A program made the translations under genes and the position numbers. From Ramlibacter rhizophilus (GTDB lineage: Bacteria; Pseudomonadota; Gammaproteobacteria; Burkholderiales; Burkholderiaceae_C), in contig NZ_SMLL01000009.1 of assembly GCF_004681965.1 (NCBI RefSeq), positions 1 through 64,000 on the forward strand: DNA of 64,000 bases, read 5' to 3'. This document shows, one piece after another, positions 18,207 through 26,257 of the stretch (position 1 is its first letter; every line of letters starts with the position of its first letter). A model generated the notes under the pieces. That model worked only from the letters and a program-made list of their open reading frames with translations, ran no database searches and was not told where the DNA came from.

Positions 18207-18703
18207 GCGGCGCTCCCTTCCAGCCGCGTCGGATCGAGCTGCGCGAAATGCATCCAGGCCTGGACCAGTGCCACCAGGCACGCCAGGCCGAGGCCGGGTG
18301 CCAGCGCGGCATACGACCACCACATCGGCAGGCCCAGGATCATGGTCGACTCGTAGGCCTCCATCACCGACACCGCGCCCACGCTGGTGCGCCAGGCCAG
18401 CAGCGCATACATGATGGCGAGCATCAGCGCACCGAATCCGTCGAGCCGGCGGATCGTCGGCGTGGCAAGCTTCTGGGTGAAGAAGTCCACGATGATGTTG
18501 GCACCCTTGAGCTGGCACCAGGGAATGCACAGCGAGATGGACAGCGCGATCCCCATCTGCGTGAGCTCCACGTCGCCCTGGATCGGCTCCAGCCAGATGG
18601 CCCGCCCCACCACGCTCCAGGTCACCATCACGGCAACGGCCAGGGCCGCGGCCGCGCCCAGCAGGGCGAACCACAGCGTCAAGGCCCTCAATGCTCTGAA
18701 CAT
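18203..18703 (-). CDS. dctQ: TRAP transporter small permease
   Basis: A 166-residue four-helix membrane protein of the DctQ family (WFALLGAAAALAVAVMVTWSVVGRAIW; SISLCIPWCQLKGANIIVDFFT). Two starts are possible. The ATG at 18727 sits directly against the T-run of an intrinsic terminator and has no ribosome binding site. The ATG at 18703 (MFRALRALTLW) has GAGGAG about 10 bases upstream, so I use it; the longer form would be 174 residues. It lies between dctP and dctM and overlaps dctM by 4 bp. Confidence 0.9.
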   Translation of the reverse strand: MFRALRALTLWFALLGAAAALAVAVMVTWSVVGRAIWLEPIQGDVELTQMGIALSISLCIPWCQLKGANIIVDFFTQKLATPTIRRLDGFGALMLAIMYALLAWRTSVGAVSVMEAYESTMILGLPMWWSYAALAPGLGLACLVALVQAWMHFAQLDPTRLEGSAA

Positions 18704-18728
18704 CTTCTCGAAACTCCTCGCGGACATG

Positions 18729-18751
18729 AAAAAGCCGGCCCTGCGGCCGGC
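18729..18751 (-). terminator. Intrinsic terminator inside the dctPQM operon
   Basis: On the minus strand a perfect 7-bp stem GCCGGCC/GGCCGGC with a 4-base loop is followed at once by TTTTT. It lies between the dctP stop (18783) and the dctQ start. It should end most transcripts after dctP and let a fraction through, giving more receptor than permease. Confidence 0.85.
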
Positions 18752-18782
18752 ATGCGGTCAGCGCCTTTGCGCCTGCACCACC

Positions 18783-19835
18783 TTACTTCTTGGCGTTGCC
18801 TTCACCCTTGTACTTGGCCAGCAGGTCCTGCGCGTCCTTGAGCATCTCCTTGCCGGGCAGGTTGCGGCGCTCCAGGTCCTTGACCCATTCCTCGTTGAGG
18901 CTGGCGCTGGCCTTCTGCCAGCGGTCGGTCTCGGCCGGCGAGAGCTGGATGAAGTTGTTGCCGCGGTCCACCGCCAGCTTGCGCGCCATCGGACGGCTCT
19001 CGTCCCAGACCTTGCCGATCTGGCGCGACAGCTGCGCGCCCGAGTTGTTGTCGATCACCTTCTTCAGGTCCGCGGGCAGGCTGTCGTACTTGGCCTGGTT
19101 CATCGCAAAGATGAAGCCGGCGGTGTAGAGCGCGGGATGGCCCGGGTCCGTCTCGGTGTGGTACTTGCTCATCTCGTGCAGCTTGAAGGCGGGGATCACC
19201 TCCCAGGGCAGCACATAGCCGTCGATGGTGCCCTTGGACAGGGCGTCGGCCACGCCGGTCACCGGCATGCCCACGGGCGTGGCGCCCAGCTTGCCGAGCA
19301 GCTTGTTGGTCTGGCGCGTGGGCGCGCGCATCTTCAGGCCGCGGAAGTCCTCGAGCTTGTTGACCGGCTTGGAGGAGGTGTGGACGAAGCCGGGGTCATG
19401 CACCCAGGTGGCCAGGATCTTGGTGCCGGGGAATTCGTCCTTGGCGTGCTTCTGGTAGAAGTCCCAGGACGCCTGCGCGCCCTGCTCGGCCGAGCTCACC
19501 ATGAAGGGCAGCTCGAACACTTCCATCTTGGGGAAACGGCCCGCGGTGTAGCCAGGCAGCGTGACCACCAGGTCATCGACGCCGTCCTTCACGCGGTCCA
19601 CCAGCTGGGGCGGGGTGCCGCCGCCGGACATGGCGGGCAGCAGCTGGCAGCGCATGCGGTTGTTGGACTCGGCGGCGATCTTGTCGCACCAGGGGCCGAT
19701 CACCTTCTGCGGCGCCATGGCGGCCGTGGGCCAGATGTGGTGGAACTTCAGGACCACCTCCTGCGCAGCGGCCGAGCCGGCCAGCAGCGCGAAGGCCGCG
19801 GCGGCCGATGCTTTCACGAGGGATTGCTTCTTCAT
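18783..19835 (-). CDS. dctP: TRAP transporter substrate-binding protein
   Basis: A 350-residue periplasmic DctP-family receptor. The start at 19835 gives a clear signal peptide (MKKQSLVKASAAAAFALLAGSAAA, then QEVVLKFHH). Family features include the conserved arginine region in FRGLKMRAPTRQTNKLLGKLGATPVGMP, and GTIDGYVLPWEVIPAFKLHE. It belongs to the DctP group with WPTAAM-type N termini, which usually bind monocarboxylates or aromatic acids; the ligand is not certain. First gene of dctP-dctQ-dctM, receptor, dehydrogenase, with the GntR gene 124 bp upstream on the same strand. Confidence 0.94.
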   Translation of the reverse strand: MKKQSLVKASAAAAFALLAGSAAAQEVVLKFHHIWPTAAMAPQKVIGPWCDKIAAESNNRMRCQLLPAMSGGGTPPQLVDRVKDGVDDLVVTLPGYTAGRFPKMEVFELPFMVSSAEQGAQASWDFYQKHAKDEFPGTKILATWVHDPGFVHTSSKPVNKLEDFRGLKMRAPTRQTNKLLGKLGATPVGMPVTGVADALSKGTIDGYVLPWEVIPAFKLHEMSKYHTETDPGHPALYTAGFIFAMNQAKYDSLPADLKKVIDNNSGAQLSRQIGKVWDESRPMARKLAVDRGNNFIQLSPAETDRWQKASASLNEEWVKDLERRNLPGKEMLKDAQDLLAKYKGEGNAKK

Positions 19836-19959
19836 GGTGTCTCCAGGTTGTGGGAAAAGCGGTCCCGCAGGCCCCGCCACAGGCGCAAGGCCCACTGCAA
19901 CGGGAGCGGATTGTGCTCCAAGTCCGAACGGATGCCTTGCACGGATCGACCGATCGGCA

Positions 19960-20733
19960 TCAGGCGTTCTTGCGGATCAGACGCACGCCGGGCATCTGGT
20001 CCAGGTTGTGGCTGCGCACGGCGTCGCGCAGGTTGCGCTGGGCCAGGCGCGAGTGCTCTCGCATGATGGCCTCGGCGCGGCTGCCCGCGCGCTGCTCGAT
20101 CGCCTCCAGCACCTGCCGGTGCTGGTCCTGGGCGACCACGAGCATGTCGCGCGCCTGGGGCGAGTCGGCCTGCAGGACCACGAAGGCCGAGGGCGAGGCG
20201 AAGGGCAGGCGCACCACGCGCTCGAGCTCGCGCGCCAGGGTGCCGCTGCCGGCCATCTCCGCCAGCAGCTGATGGAAGCGGGCATTGAGCGCCACGTAGC
20301 GGTGGAAGGCTTCGTCGTCCAGCACCGCACCGCGCAGCAGCGTGTCGATGCCTTCGATGCAGGCGCGCGCCTCGGCCAGCACCACCGACGGCACGCCGCG
20401 CTCGGCGGCCATGCGCGCGGCCAGCCCTTCGACGGTGCCGCGCAGCTCGATGGCGTCGATCACGTCGCGTTCCGAGAAGGTCCGCACCGCGTAGCCGCCG
20501 TTCGGAAGCGATTCGAGCAGCCCCTCCTGTTCCAGGCGCATGAGGGCCGCGCGGATCGGCGTGCGCGACATGCCCAGGCGTTCGACGATGGCCAGTTCGG
20601 CGATCCGCGCACCCGGCGCCAGCTCGCCGGCCAGCACCAGCTCCCGCAGTCGCAGGAGGGCCTTGACGGCTTGCGAGCCAGAGGGCTCGCCATCCGCAGC
20701 ACGGGGATCGGCGCGTTCAAGCTGGGCTGACAT
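19960..20733 (-). CDS. GntR/FadR-family transcriptional regulator (FCD domain)
   Basis: A 257-residue regulator. The winged helix is at about residues 22-90 (AIVERLGMSRTPIRAALMRLEQEGLLESLPNGGYAV), followed by an all-helical FCD ligand domain (about 100-235; RDVIDAIELRGTVEGLAARMAAERG, FHRYVALNARFHQLLAEMAGS), which in this family binds metal plus a carboxylate. The start at 20733 (MSAQLERAD) avoids a poorly conserved 17-residue upstream extension. It is divergent from vanAB and lies upstream of the dctPQM operon, so it resembles VanR in position. The palindromes at 20731-20825 are its probable operators. Confidence 0.92.
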   Translation of the reverse strand: MSAQLERADPRAADGEPSGSQAVKALLRLRELVLAGELAPGARIAELAIVERLGMSRTPIRAALMRLEQEGLLESLPNGGYAVRTFSERDVIDAIELRGTVEGLAARMAAERGVPSVVLAEARACIEGIDTLLRGAVLDDEAFHRYVALNARFHQLLAEMAGSGTLARELERVVRLPFASPSAFVVLQADSPQARDMLVVAQDQHRQVLEAIEQRAGSRAEAIMREHSRLAQRNLRDAVRSHNLDQMPGVRLIRKNA

Positions 20734-20825
20734 GTATGCAATATAGCCGCACACAAAGCCCAAAAAGACGTTCAAGCCCCTCAAATTCGGTCAAACCTAG
20801 GGAATTCCCTAGCTCCATGTATACA
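20731..20825. promoter_or_regulatory. Divergent control region with repeated sites and a 16-bp palindrome
   Basis: Between the GntR gene and vanA lie a perfect palindrome CTAGGGAATTCCCTAG (20797-20812) and two copies of CATGTATRCA: CATGTATGCA at 20731-20740, overlapping the GntR start, and CCATGTATACA at 20815-20825, containing TGTATACA. TGTATACA-like sites are common GntR operators. Which element the regulator uses is not decided by the sequence. Confidence 0.6.
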
Positions 20826-20884
20826 GCGCGTATGCCGCCGCGGATAATCCGGCGCATTCCCCGACTCTCGACTGGACCGACATC

Positions 20885-21943
20885 ATGTTTCCCAAGAACG
20901 CCTGGTACGTCGCCTGCACCCCCGACGAAATCGACAGCAAGCCCCTGGGCCGCATGGTCTGCGGCGAGCAGATCGTCTTCTACCGCGCCGAGGAGGGTCG
21001 GGTCGCCGCGCTGGAGGACTTCTGCCCGCACCGCGGCGCGCAACTGTCCCTGGGCCAGGTGTGCGAGGGCAAGCTGGTGTGCGGCTACCACGGCCTGGTG
21101 ATGGGCTGCGATGGCAAGACCGTCTCCATGCCCGGCCAGCGCGTGGGAGGCTTTCCGGCCATCAAGTCCTACCCGGTGGTCGAGCGCTACGGCTTCATCT
21201 GGGTCTGGCCCGGCGACGCGGCCCAGGCCGACCCGGCGAAGATCCACCACCTGGAGTGGGCCGAGAACCCGGACTGGGCCTACGGCGGCGGCCTCTACCA
21301 CGTCAACTGCGACTACCGCCTGATGATCGACAACCTGATGGACCTCACGCACGAGACCTACGTGCACACCACCAGCATCGGCCAGAAGGAAATCGACGAG
21401 ACCCCGGTGAGCACCCGCTCGGAGGGCGAACACGTCATCACCAGCCGCTTCATGGATGGCGTCATGGCCCCGCCCTTCTGGCGCGCCAACCTGCGCGGCA
21501 ACGGCCTGCCCGACGACCAGCCGGTGGACCGCTGGCAGGTGTGCCACTTCTACCCGCCCACGCACATCATGATCGAGGTCGGCGTGGCCCTGGCTGGCCA
21601 TGGCGGCTACGACGCCGACCCGAAGTACAAGGCCTCCAGCATCGTGGTGGACTTCATCACGCCCGAGACCGAAACCTCCATGTGGTACTTCTGGGGCATG
21701 GCGCGCAACTTCAACGTCAAGGACCGCAACCTCACGGCCCAGATCCGCGAGGGACAGGGCAAGGTGTTCGCCGAGGACACCGCCGTGCTGGAGGCGCAGC
21801 AGCGCAATCTGCTCAAATACCCGGACCGGCGCCTGCTGATGCTCAACATCGACGCCGGTGGCGTGCAGTCCCGGCGCATCATCGACCGGCTGATCGCCCA
21901 GGAGCAGCAGCAAAATCAGCCTTCGATGAAACAAGCCGCCTGA
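20885..21943 (+). CDS. vanA: Rieske aromatic O-demethylase oxygenase (VanA type)
   Basis: A 352-residue Rieske non-haem iron oxygenase. The Rieske cluster is C47-P-H49 and C66-x2-H69 (FCPHRGAQLS, CGYHGLVMG). The mononuclear iron site is in DNLMDLTHETYVH, His156 and His161. The length and single-subunit layout match vanillate monooxygenase VanA, which removes the methyl of vanillate as formaldehyde to give protocatechuate, using NADH via VanB. Related family members act on other methoxybenzoates or dicamba, so the substrate is inferred. First gene of vanAB, divergent from the GntR gene; vanB follows after 7 bp. Confidence 0.9.
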   Translation: MFPKNAWYVACTPDEIDSKPLGRMVCGEQIVFYRAEEGRVAALEDFCPHRGAQLSLGQVCEGKLVCGYHGLVMGCDGKTVSMPGQRVGGFPAIKSYPVVERYGFIWVWPGDAAQADPAKIHHLEWAENPDWAYGGGLYHVNCDYRLMIDNLMDLTHETYVHTTSIGQKEIDETPVSTRSEGEHVITSRFMDGVMAPPFWRANLRGNGLPDDQPVDRWQVCHFYPPTHIMIEVGVALAGHGGYDADPKYKASSIVVDFITPETETSMWYFWGMARNFNVKDRNLTAQIREGQGKVFAEDTAVLEAQQRNLLKYPDRRLLMLNIDAGGVQSRRIIDRLIAQEQQQNQPSMKQAA

Positions 21944-21950
21944 TGAATCC

Positions 21951-22901
21951 ATGACCACCATGCAAGTGAAAGTCCTGCGCCGGCAGATGCAGGCCGAAGG
22001 GATCGACAGCTTCGAACTCGGCCGCGAGGACGGCGCCCCCCTGCCCGCCTTCAGCGCCGGCTCCCATATCGACATCCACCTGCCGGGCAACCTGATCCGG
22101 CAGTACTCGCTGTGCAACGACCAGGGCGAGACGCACCGCTACCGCATCGCCGTGCTGCGCGACCCGGCGTCCCGCGGCGGCAGCGTCGCCATGCACGAGC
22201 ACATCAAGGAAGGCGACCTCGTCACCATCAGCGAGCCGCGCAACCACTTCGCGCTGGAACACGCCCCCCACACCCTGCTGCTGGCCGGCGGCATCGGCAT
22301 CACGCCCCTGCTGTGCATGGCCCAGCGCCTGGGCACCTCGGGCGGCAGCTTCGAGCTGCACTACTGCACACGCTCCCCGGCGCGGACGGCTTTCCGGGAC
22401 GAGGTCGCCGCCTTCGGCGAGCGCGCCCACCTGCACTACGACGACGGCGACGCGGCCCAGAAGCTGGACCTGCCCGCGGTCCTGGCGGCGCAGCCGGCCG
22501 GCGCCCGCCTGTACGTCTGCGGCCCGACCGGTTTCATCGACTTCGTCGTCAAGACGGCCAAGGAGCGCGGCTGGCCGGCCGACCGAATCCACCTGGAGTA
22601 CTTCGGCGCCGCGCCGCAGGACACCACCGGCGACCAGGCCTTCGAGGTGCGCCTGGCCAGCACGGGCAAGGCCTACACCATCCCCGCCGACAAGAGCGTG
22701 ACCGAGGCCCTGCACGAGCAGGGGGTGGAGATCCTGGTGTCCTGCGAACAGGGCGTGTGCGGGACCTGCATCACGCGCGTGCTCGAGGGCGAATGCGACC
22801 ATCGCGACCTCTACTTCACCGACGAGGAGAAGGCTGCCAACGACCAGTTCACGCCCTGCTGCTCGCGGGCCAAGAGCAAGGTGCTGGTGCTGGATCTCTA
22901 A
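21951..22901 (+). CDS. vanB: Oxygenase reductase subunit (VanB type)
   Basis: A 316-residue flavoprotein of the phthalate dioxygenase reductase class. An N-terminal flavin-binding barrel (RQYSLCNDQGE, SRGGSVAMHEH) is followed by an NAD-binding domain (LLAGGIGITPLLCMAQRL; LYVCGPTGFIDFV) and a C-terminal plant-type [2Fe-2S] ferredoxin domain with C265-x4-C270-x2-C273 and C303. It passes electrons from NADH to the VanA Rieske centre. The start at 21951 is 7 bp after vanA; an internal ATG at 21960 is also possible. An inverted REP-like repeat pair follows within 40 bp. Confidence 0.93.
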   Translation: MTTMQVKVLRRQMQAEGIDSFELGREDGAPLPAFSAGSHIDIHLPGNLIRQYSLCNDQGETHRYRIAVLRDPASRGGSVAMHEHIKEGDLVTISEPRNHFALEHAPHTLLLAGGIGITPLLCMAQRLGTSGGSFELHYCTRSPARTAFRDEVAAFGERAHLHYDDGDAAQKLDLPAVLAAQPAGARLYVCGPTGFIDFVVKTAKERGWPADRIHLEYFGAAPQDTTGDQAFEVRLASTGKAYTIPADKSVTEALHEQGVEILVSCEQGVCGTCITRVLEGECDHRDLYFTDEEKAANDQFTPCCSRAKSKVLVLDL

Positions 22902-22933
22902 GGCGCTTCCTGGAGCAAGCACCACATCCCAAA

Positions 22934-23103
22934 CCGTTCGGGCTGAGCCCTTCGACTATGCTCAGGACAGGCCTGTCGAAGCCCCTGCGCGAGACCACCA
23001 CGCGAGCCCTTCGACAGGCTCAGGGCGAACGGATGTGTTTGACCCGGCATGTCTTTCTTCGCGGCTTCGGCCACGGTGGATACACGCTCAGGGCAAACGG
23101 ATG
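22934..23103. repeat. REP-like intergenic repeats (inverted pair plus partial copy)
   Basis: Two inverted copies of a CCGTTCGGGCTGAGCC...TTCGAAG-type element lie at about 22934-22984 and 23003-23032 (the second reads GCCCTTCGACAGGCTCAGGG then CGAACGG). A third, partial copy (CTCAGGGCAAACGGATG) is at 23087-23103. This sequence type is a widespread intergenic REP in proteobacteria. The first copy carries extra bases (CTATGCTCAGGA) in its middle. The stem could act as a transcript end for vanAB. Confidence 0.8.
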
Positions 23104-23136
23104 CCCTTCAACCACAACAACCGAGGACGACAAACC

Positions 23137-24249
23137 ATGATGCACCTGCCCGCCCGCTACGACCATGTCGGCAGCTTCCTTCGCCCCAAGTACCTGCTCG
23201 ACGCGCGCGAGCGCAAGGCCCGGGGCGAGATCTCGCCCGAGCAGCTGCGCGAGGTCGAGGACAAGGCGATCGCGGAGATCGTGAAGTTCCAGCAGGACGT
23301 GGGCCTGAAAAGCATCACGGACGGGGAATTCCGCCGCACCTATTTCCACATCGACTTCCTGGAGCAGCTGGGCGGCGTCAAGACCGACATCCCGGTCACC
23401 ATCCGGAAGGCCGACGGCACCGAGGAACTGGCCCCGCCGGTGATCCGCGTCACGGGCAAGGTGCGGCATGCCAAGGACATCCAGAAGGCCGACTTCGAAT
23501 ACCTCAAGTCGCAGGTGGCCGCCGGCTGCACGCCCAAGGTGACCATTCCCTCGCCGACCATGCTGCACTTCCGGGGCGGGCGCGCCGGCATCAGCAAGGA
23601 GGCCTATCCCGAGCTGGACCCGGCCTTCTACGACGACGTGGCCCAGGCCTATGGCGACGAGCTGAAGTCGCTCTACGACGCCGGCTGCCGCTACGTGCAG
23701 ATGGACGACACCAACCTGGCCTACCTGTGCGACGAGAAGATGCGCGAGGCGGCCCGCCAGCGCGGCGATGATCCCAACGAGCTGCCGCACCGCTACGCGC
23801 AGTTCATCAACAAGGTCGTGGCCCGCAAGCCCGAGGGCATGCTGCTGGCCATGCACCTGTGCCGCGGCAACTTCAAGAGCACGCACGCGGCGGCCGGCAA
23901 CTACGAGCCGGTGGCCGAGGCGCTGCTGTCGGAGATGAACATCGACGCCTTCTTCCTCGAGTACGACGACGAGCGCTCCGGCGACTTCCGGCCGCTGCGC
24001 TACCTCAAGCCCGGCAAGACCGTGGTGCTGGGCCTGGTGACCACCAAGTTCGGCGAGCTGGAGGACAAGGACGCCCTCAAGCGCCGCATCGACGAGGCCG
24101 CGAAGTACGCGCCCATGGAGCAGCTGGCGCTGTCGCCGCAGTGCGGCTTCTCCAGCACCGTGCACGGCAACAACATTGCCGTCGAAGCGCAGCGCACCAA
24201 GCTGCGGCTGGTGATCGAGACGGCGCAGGAGATGTGGGGCGCCGCCTGA
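23137..24249 (+). CDS. MetE-like cobalamin-independent methyltransferase family protein
   Basis: A 370-residue single-domain relative of the catalytic C-terminal half of MetE (UROD/MetE-like barrel). The zinc-ligand region MHLCRGNFKS supplies His and Cys, and the second Cys is in LSPQCGFSS. DGEFRRTYFHIDFL and VQMDDTNLAYL also match the family. It lacks the N-terminal half of classical MetE (about 750 residues), so it probably does not use methyl-tetrahydropteroyltriglutamate in the same way. Start ATG at 23137 has GAGGA about 10 bases upstream. Its position after vanAB suggests a role in C1 or methyl handling from O-demethylation, though the REP-like elements between make co-transcription uncertain. 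Confidence 0.82.
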   Translation: MMHLPARYDHVGSFLRPKYLLDARERKARGEISPEQLREVEDKAIAEIVKFQQDVGLKSITDGEFRRTYFHIDFLEQLGGVKTDIPVTIRKADGTEELAPPVIRVTGKVRHAKDIQKADFEYLKSQVAAGCTPKVTIPSPTMLHFRGGRAGISKEAYPELDPAFYDDVAQAYGDELKSLYDAGCRYVQMDDTNLAYLCDEKMREAARQRGDDPNELPHRYAQFINKVVARKPEGMLLAMHLCRGNFKSTHAAAGNYEPVAEALLSEMNIDAFFLEYDDERSGDFRPLRYLKPGKTVVLGLVTTKFGELEDKDALKRRIDEAAKYAPMEQLALSPQCGFSSTVHGNNIAVEAQRTKLRLVIETAQEMWGAA

Positions 24250-24251
24250 GC

Positions 24252-25148
24252 TTGCGCGCCTTGCGCGCCGCCGCGCTGGCCATCGCCAGCGGGGCTGCTT
24301 ATGGGCACGAAGTCCCCGGCCTCGCGCCGCATCACTGGTGGCAGGCCTGGAGCCAGGAGGCCTGGCTCTGGGCGCTCTGGTGGCTTCCCGGCCTGCTGGT
24401 GATCGCCGGCATCGCCCGCCTGTGGCGCAATGCCGGCATCGGCGCGGGGATGAGCCGTACGCAGGCCGCCTGCTTCCTGGCCGGCTGGATCGCACTGGGC
24501 CTGTCCATCCTCTCGCCGCTCGACGCCGTGGGCGAAGAACTCTTCTGGGTCCACATGGTGCAGCACGAAGTGGTGCTGCTGGTGGTCGCGCCGCTGCTGG
24601 TGCTCTCGCGGCCCCTGGGACCGCTGGTCTGGGGCCTGCCCGCGGCATGGCGACCGGGCGCGGCCGGCCTGGCACGCGGACTGGGCCTGGCCTGGGCCAT
24701 GCGCGTGCTGACCCGGCCCGCGACGGCCTGGTGGGTGCACGCGCTGGTGCTGTGGGCCTGGCATGCGCCCGTCCTGTTCCAGGCGGCCCTGCGCCGCGCC
24801 TGGGTGCACGACCTGCAGCACGCCAGCTTTCTCATCGCCTCGCTGGTCTTCTGGTGGGCGCTGTTCCAGAGCCATGGCGGCCGGCAACGCCAGGGGGTGG
24901 CGGTGTTCTACCTCTTCACCACGCTGCTGCACACCTCGGCCCTGGGGGCGCTGATGACGTTCTCGCGCCAGGCCTGGTACCCGCTGTACGCGCAGACCGC
25001 CCCGGCCTGGGGCTTCAGCGCCGTGGAAGACCAGCAGCTGGGCGGCCTGATCATGTGGGTGCCGGGCGGCATGGTGTTCCTGGCGGCAGCCCTGGCGCTC
25101 TTCGTCGCCTGGCTGCAGGGGCCGGCGCCGCGGGGCGCAACCCGCTGA
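24252..25148 (+). CDS. CtaG-like cytochrome c oxidase assembly membrane protein
   Basis: A polytopic membrane protein of the caa3-type CtaG family (298 residues from the TTG at 24252). The frame has no ATG near its conserved beginning. The TTG just after the previous gene's stop gives a signal-like N terminus (RALRAAALAIASGAAYG, then HEV), so a TTG start is my best guess. About seven hydrophobic segments follow, with family histidines in FWVHMVQHEVVLL, WWVHALVLWAWHAP, VHDLQHASFL and TTLLHTSALGALMTF that could bind copper or haem. WVPGGMVFLAAAL is a C-terminal family motif. It starts 2 bp after the MetE-like stop. No oxidase subunit gene is near. Confidence 0.8.
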   Translation: MRALRAAALAIASGAAYGHEVPGLAPHHWWQAWSQEAWLWALWWLPGLLVIAGIARLWRNAGIGAGMSRTQAACFLAGWIALGLSILSPLDAVGEELFWVHMVQHEVVLLVVAPLLVLSRPLGPLVWGLPAAWRPGAAGLARGLGLAWAMRVLTRPATAWWVHALVLWAWHAPVLFQAALRRAWVHDLQHASFLIASLVFWWALFQSHGGRQRQGVAVFYLFTTLLHTSALGALMTFSRQAWYPLYAQTAPAWGFSAVEDQQLGGLIMWVPGGMVFLAAALALFVAWLQGPAPRGATR

Positions 25149-25154
25149 GACGCC

Positions 25155-26240
25155 TCAGGCGCGCTTGACGCCCAGGGTGGCGGCGTGCAGCGCGCGCTCG
25201 CCGGGGTGGACATCGAGCGGCCGCGGCGAAGCGGCGCGCGTCGAGGCAGGCGGTGCCGCAGCACGCGCGTCGTCCTGGCACAGCGCCTGGATCACGCGGC
25301 GACGCACGGGCGCCTCCACGTCCACCGGGAACTTGCGCGCGAAAAAGGCCGGCTGCTCGCGCAGCAGGTTCAGATCCTGCTCCTGCAGGAGCCCCGCGTG
25401 GGCTTCATCGAAGCGGTGCACGTAATGGTTGCTCGGGCCCCTGCTGCGGCCCGCCGCCTGCATCAGCAGCGTGGGCAGCAGGAACTCCTCGGCGATGCGC
25501 AGTCGGCTGAAGTAATCGCGCAGCTGCGGCTTCGCGAATTCATCCACCAGCGCCTCCACGACGCGGCGGCGCGCGCCGAACCAGGCCGAGCCGTAGTAGG
25601 GGCGCAGGTCCTCGCCGAAGGGATGGCGGCCAATGGCCGGATGGCTCAGGGCGTGCACCAGGCCCCGGGCGGCCAAGGGCAGCACGCCTGCGCGGCCGCC
25701 GCTTCGCAGCCAGATGCCGGCCTCGTCACGCCGGTCGTGCTCGGGCCCGAAGTACTCCATGCTCAGGCGCCGCGCGACCCGGTGGCGCAGGCTGGCTTCG
25801 GGCGTGAAGGCGCGGTAGCCCACCGACATGAGGGCATCCCGGTCGGCCAGCAGGTCGATGCAGTCGAAGTGCGCCTCCTCGGGCCCGCCCACGTGGGCCT
25901 CGAAGTGCGCCATCGACTTGATCGGCAGGCAGCTCGGGCTGAGCAGCTGCAGGTAGTCGAACTCAAGTTCGCGGCAGGCGTGGCGCAGCGTGTGGAAGAT
26001 GCCCTCCACGAAGCCGAACACCGCCCAGCCCGTGCGCATCGGCTCCGGCACGAAGACCACGTTGGGCGCCGACAGGGGAAAGTCGGGCTGCTGCGAGAAG
26101 TCGTGATGGACGAGCACGGTGTGCGGCGCCAGCGCCATCGCGAGCTCATCGACCGCGGCGACGGGCGCCACCGCGGACATGAGGGCAAACACGATGCGCG
26201 GGCGACGGCGCTCGTCGTCCGGACGCGAACTGGGCTCCAC
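25155..26240 (-). CDS. GT14-type (Core-2/I-branching) glycosyltransferase
   Basis: A 361-residue protein with the bacterial beta-1,6-N-acetylglucosaminyltransferase fold. Evidence: RIVFALMSAV start, VHHDFSQQPDFPL, FDYLQLLSPSCLPIKSM (the counterpart of the family's yLSGxDyPI motif) and RPYYGSAWFGARRRVVEAL (the GSxWf motif). It should add a branching or side-chain sugar to a surface glycan. It begins 17 bp after the epimerase gene and is the last gene of the rfbF operon, so it may use the sugar made there. The C-terminal 50 residues are Ala/Arg/Pro-rich and not conserved in form. Confidence 0.75.
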   Translation of the reverse strand: MEPSSRPDDERRRPRIVFALMSAVAPVAAVDELAMALAPHTVLVHHDFSQQPDFPLSAPNVVFVPEPMRTGWAVFGFVEGIFHTLRHACRELEFDYLQLLSPSCLPIKSMAHFEAHVGGPEEAHFDCIDLLADRDALMSVGYRAFTPEASLRHRVARRLSMEYFGPEHDRRDEAGIWLRSGGRAGVLPLAARGLVHALSHPAIGRHPFGEDLRPYYGSAWFGARRRVVEALVDEFAKPQLRDYFSRLRIAEEFLLPTLLMQAAGRSRGPSNHYVHRFDEAHAGLLQEQDLNLLREQPAFFARKFPVDVEAPVRRRVIQALCQDDARAAAPPASTRAASPRPLDVHPGERALHAATLGVKRA

Positions 26241-26257
26241 GTGGTCTCCGTCGTCGG

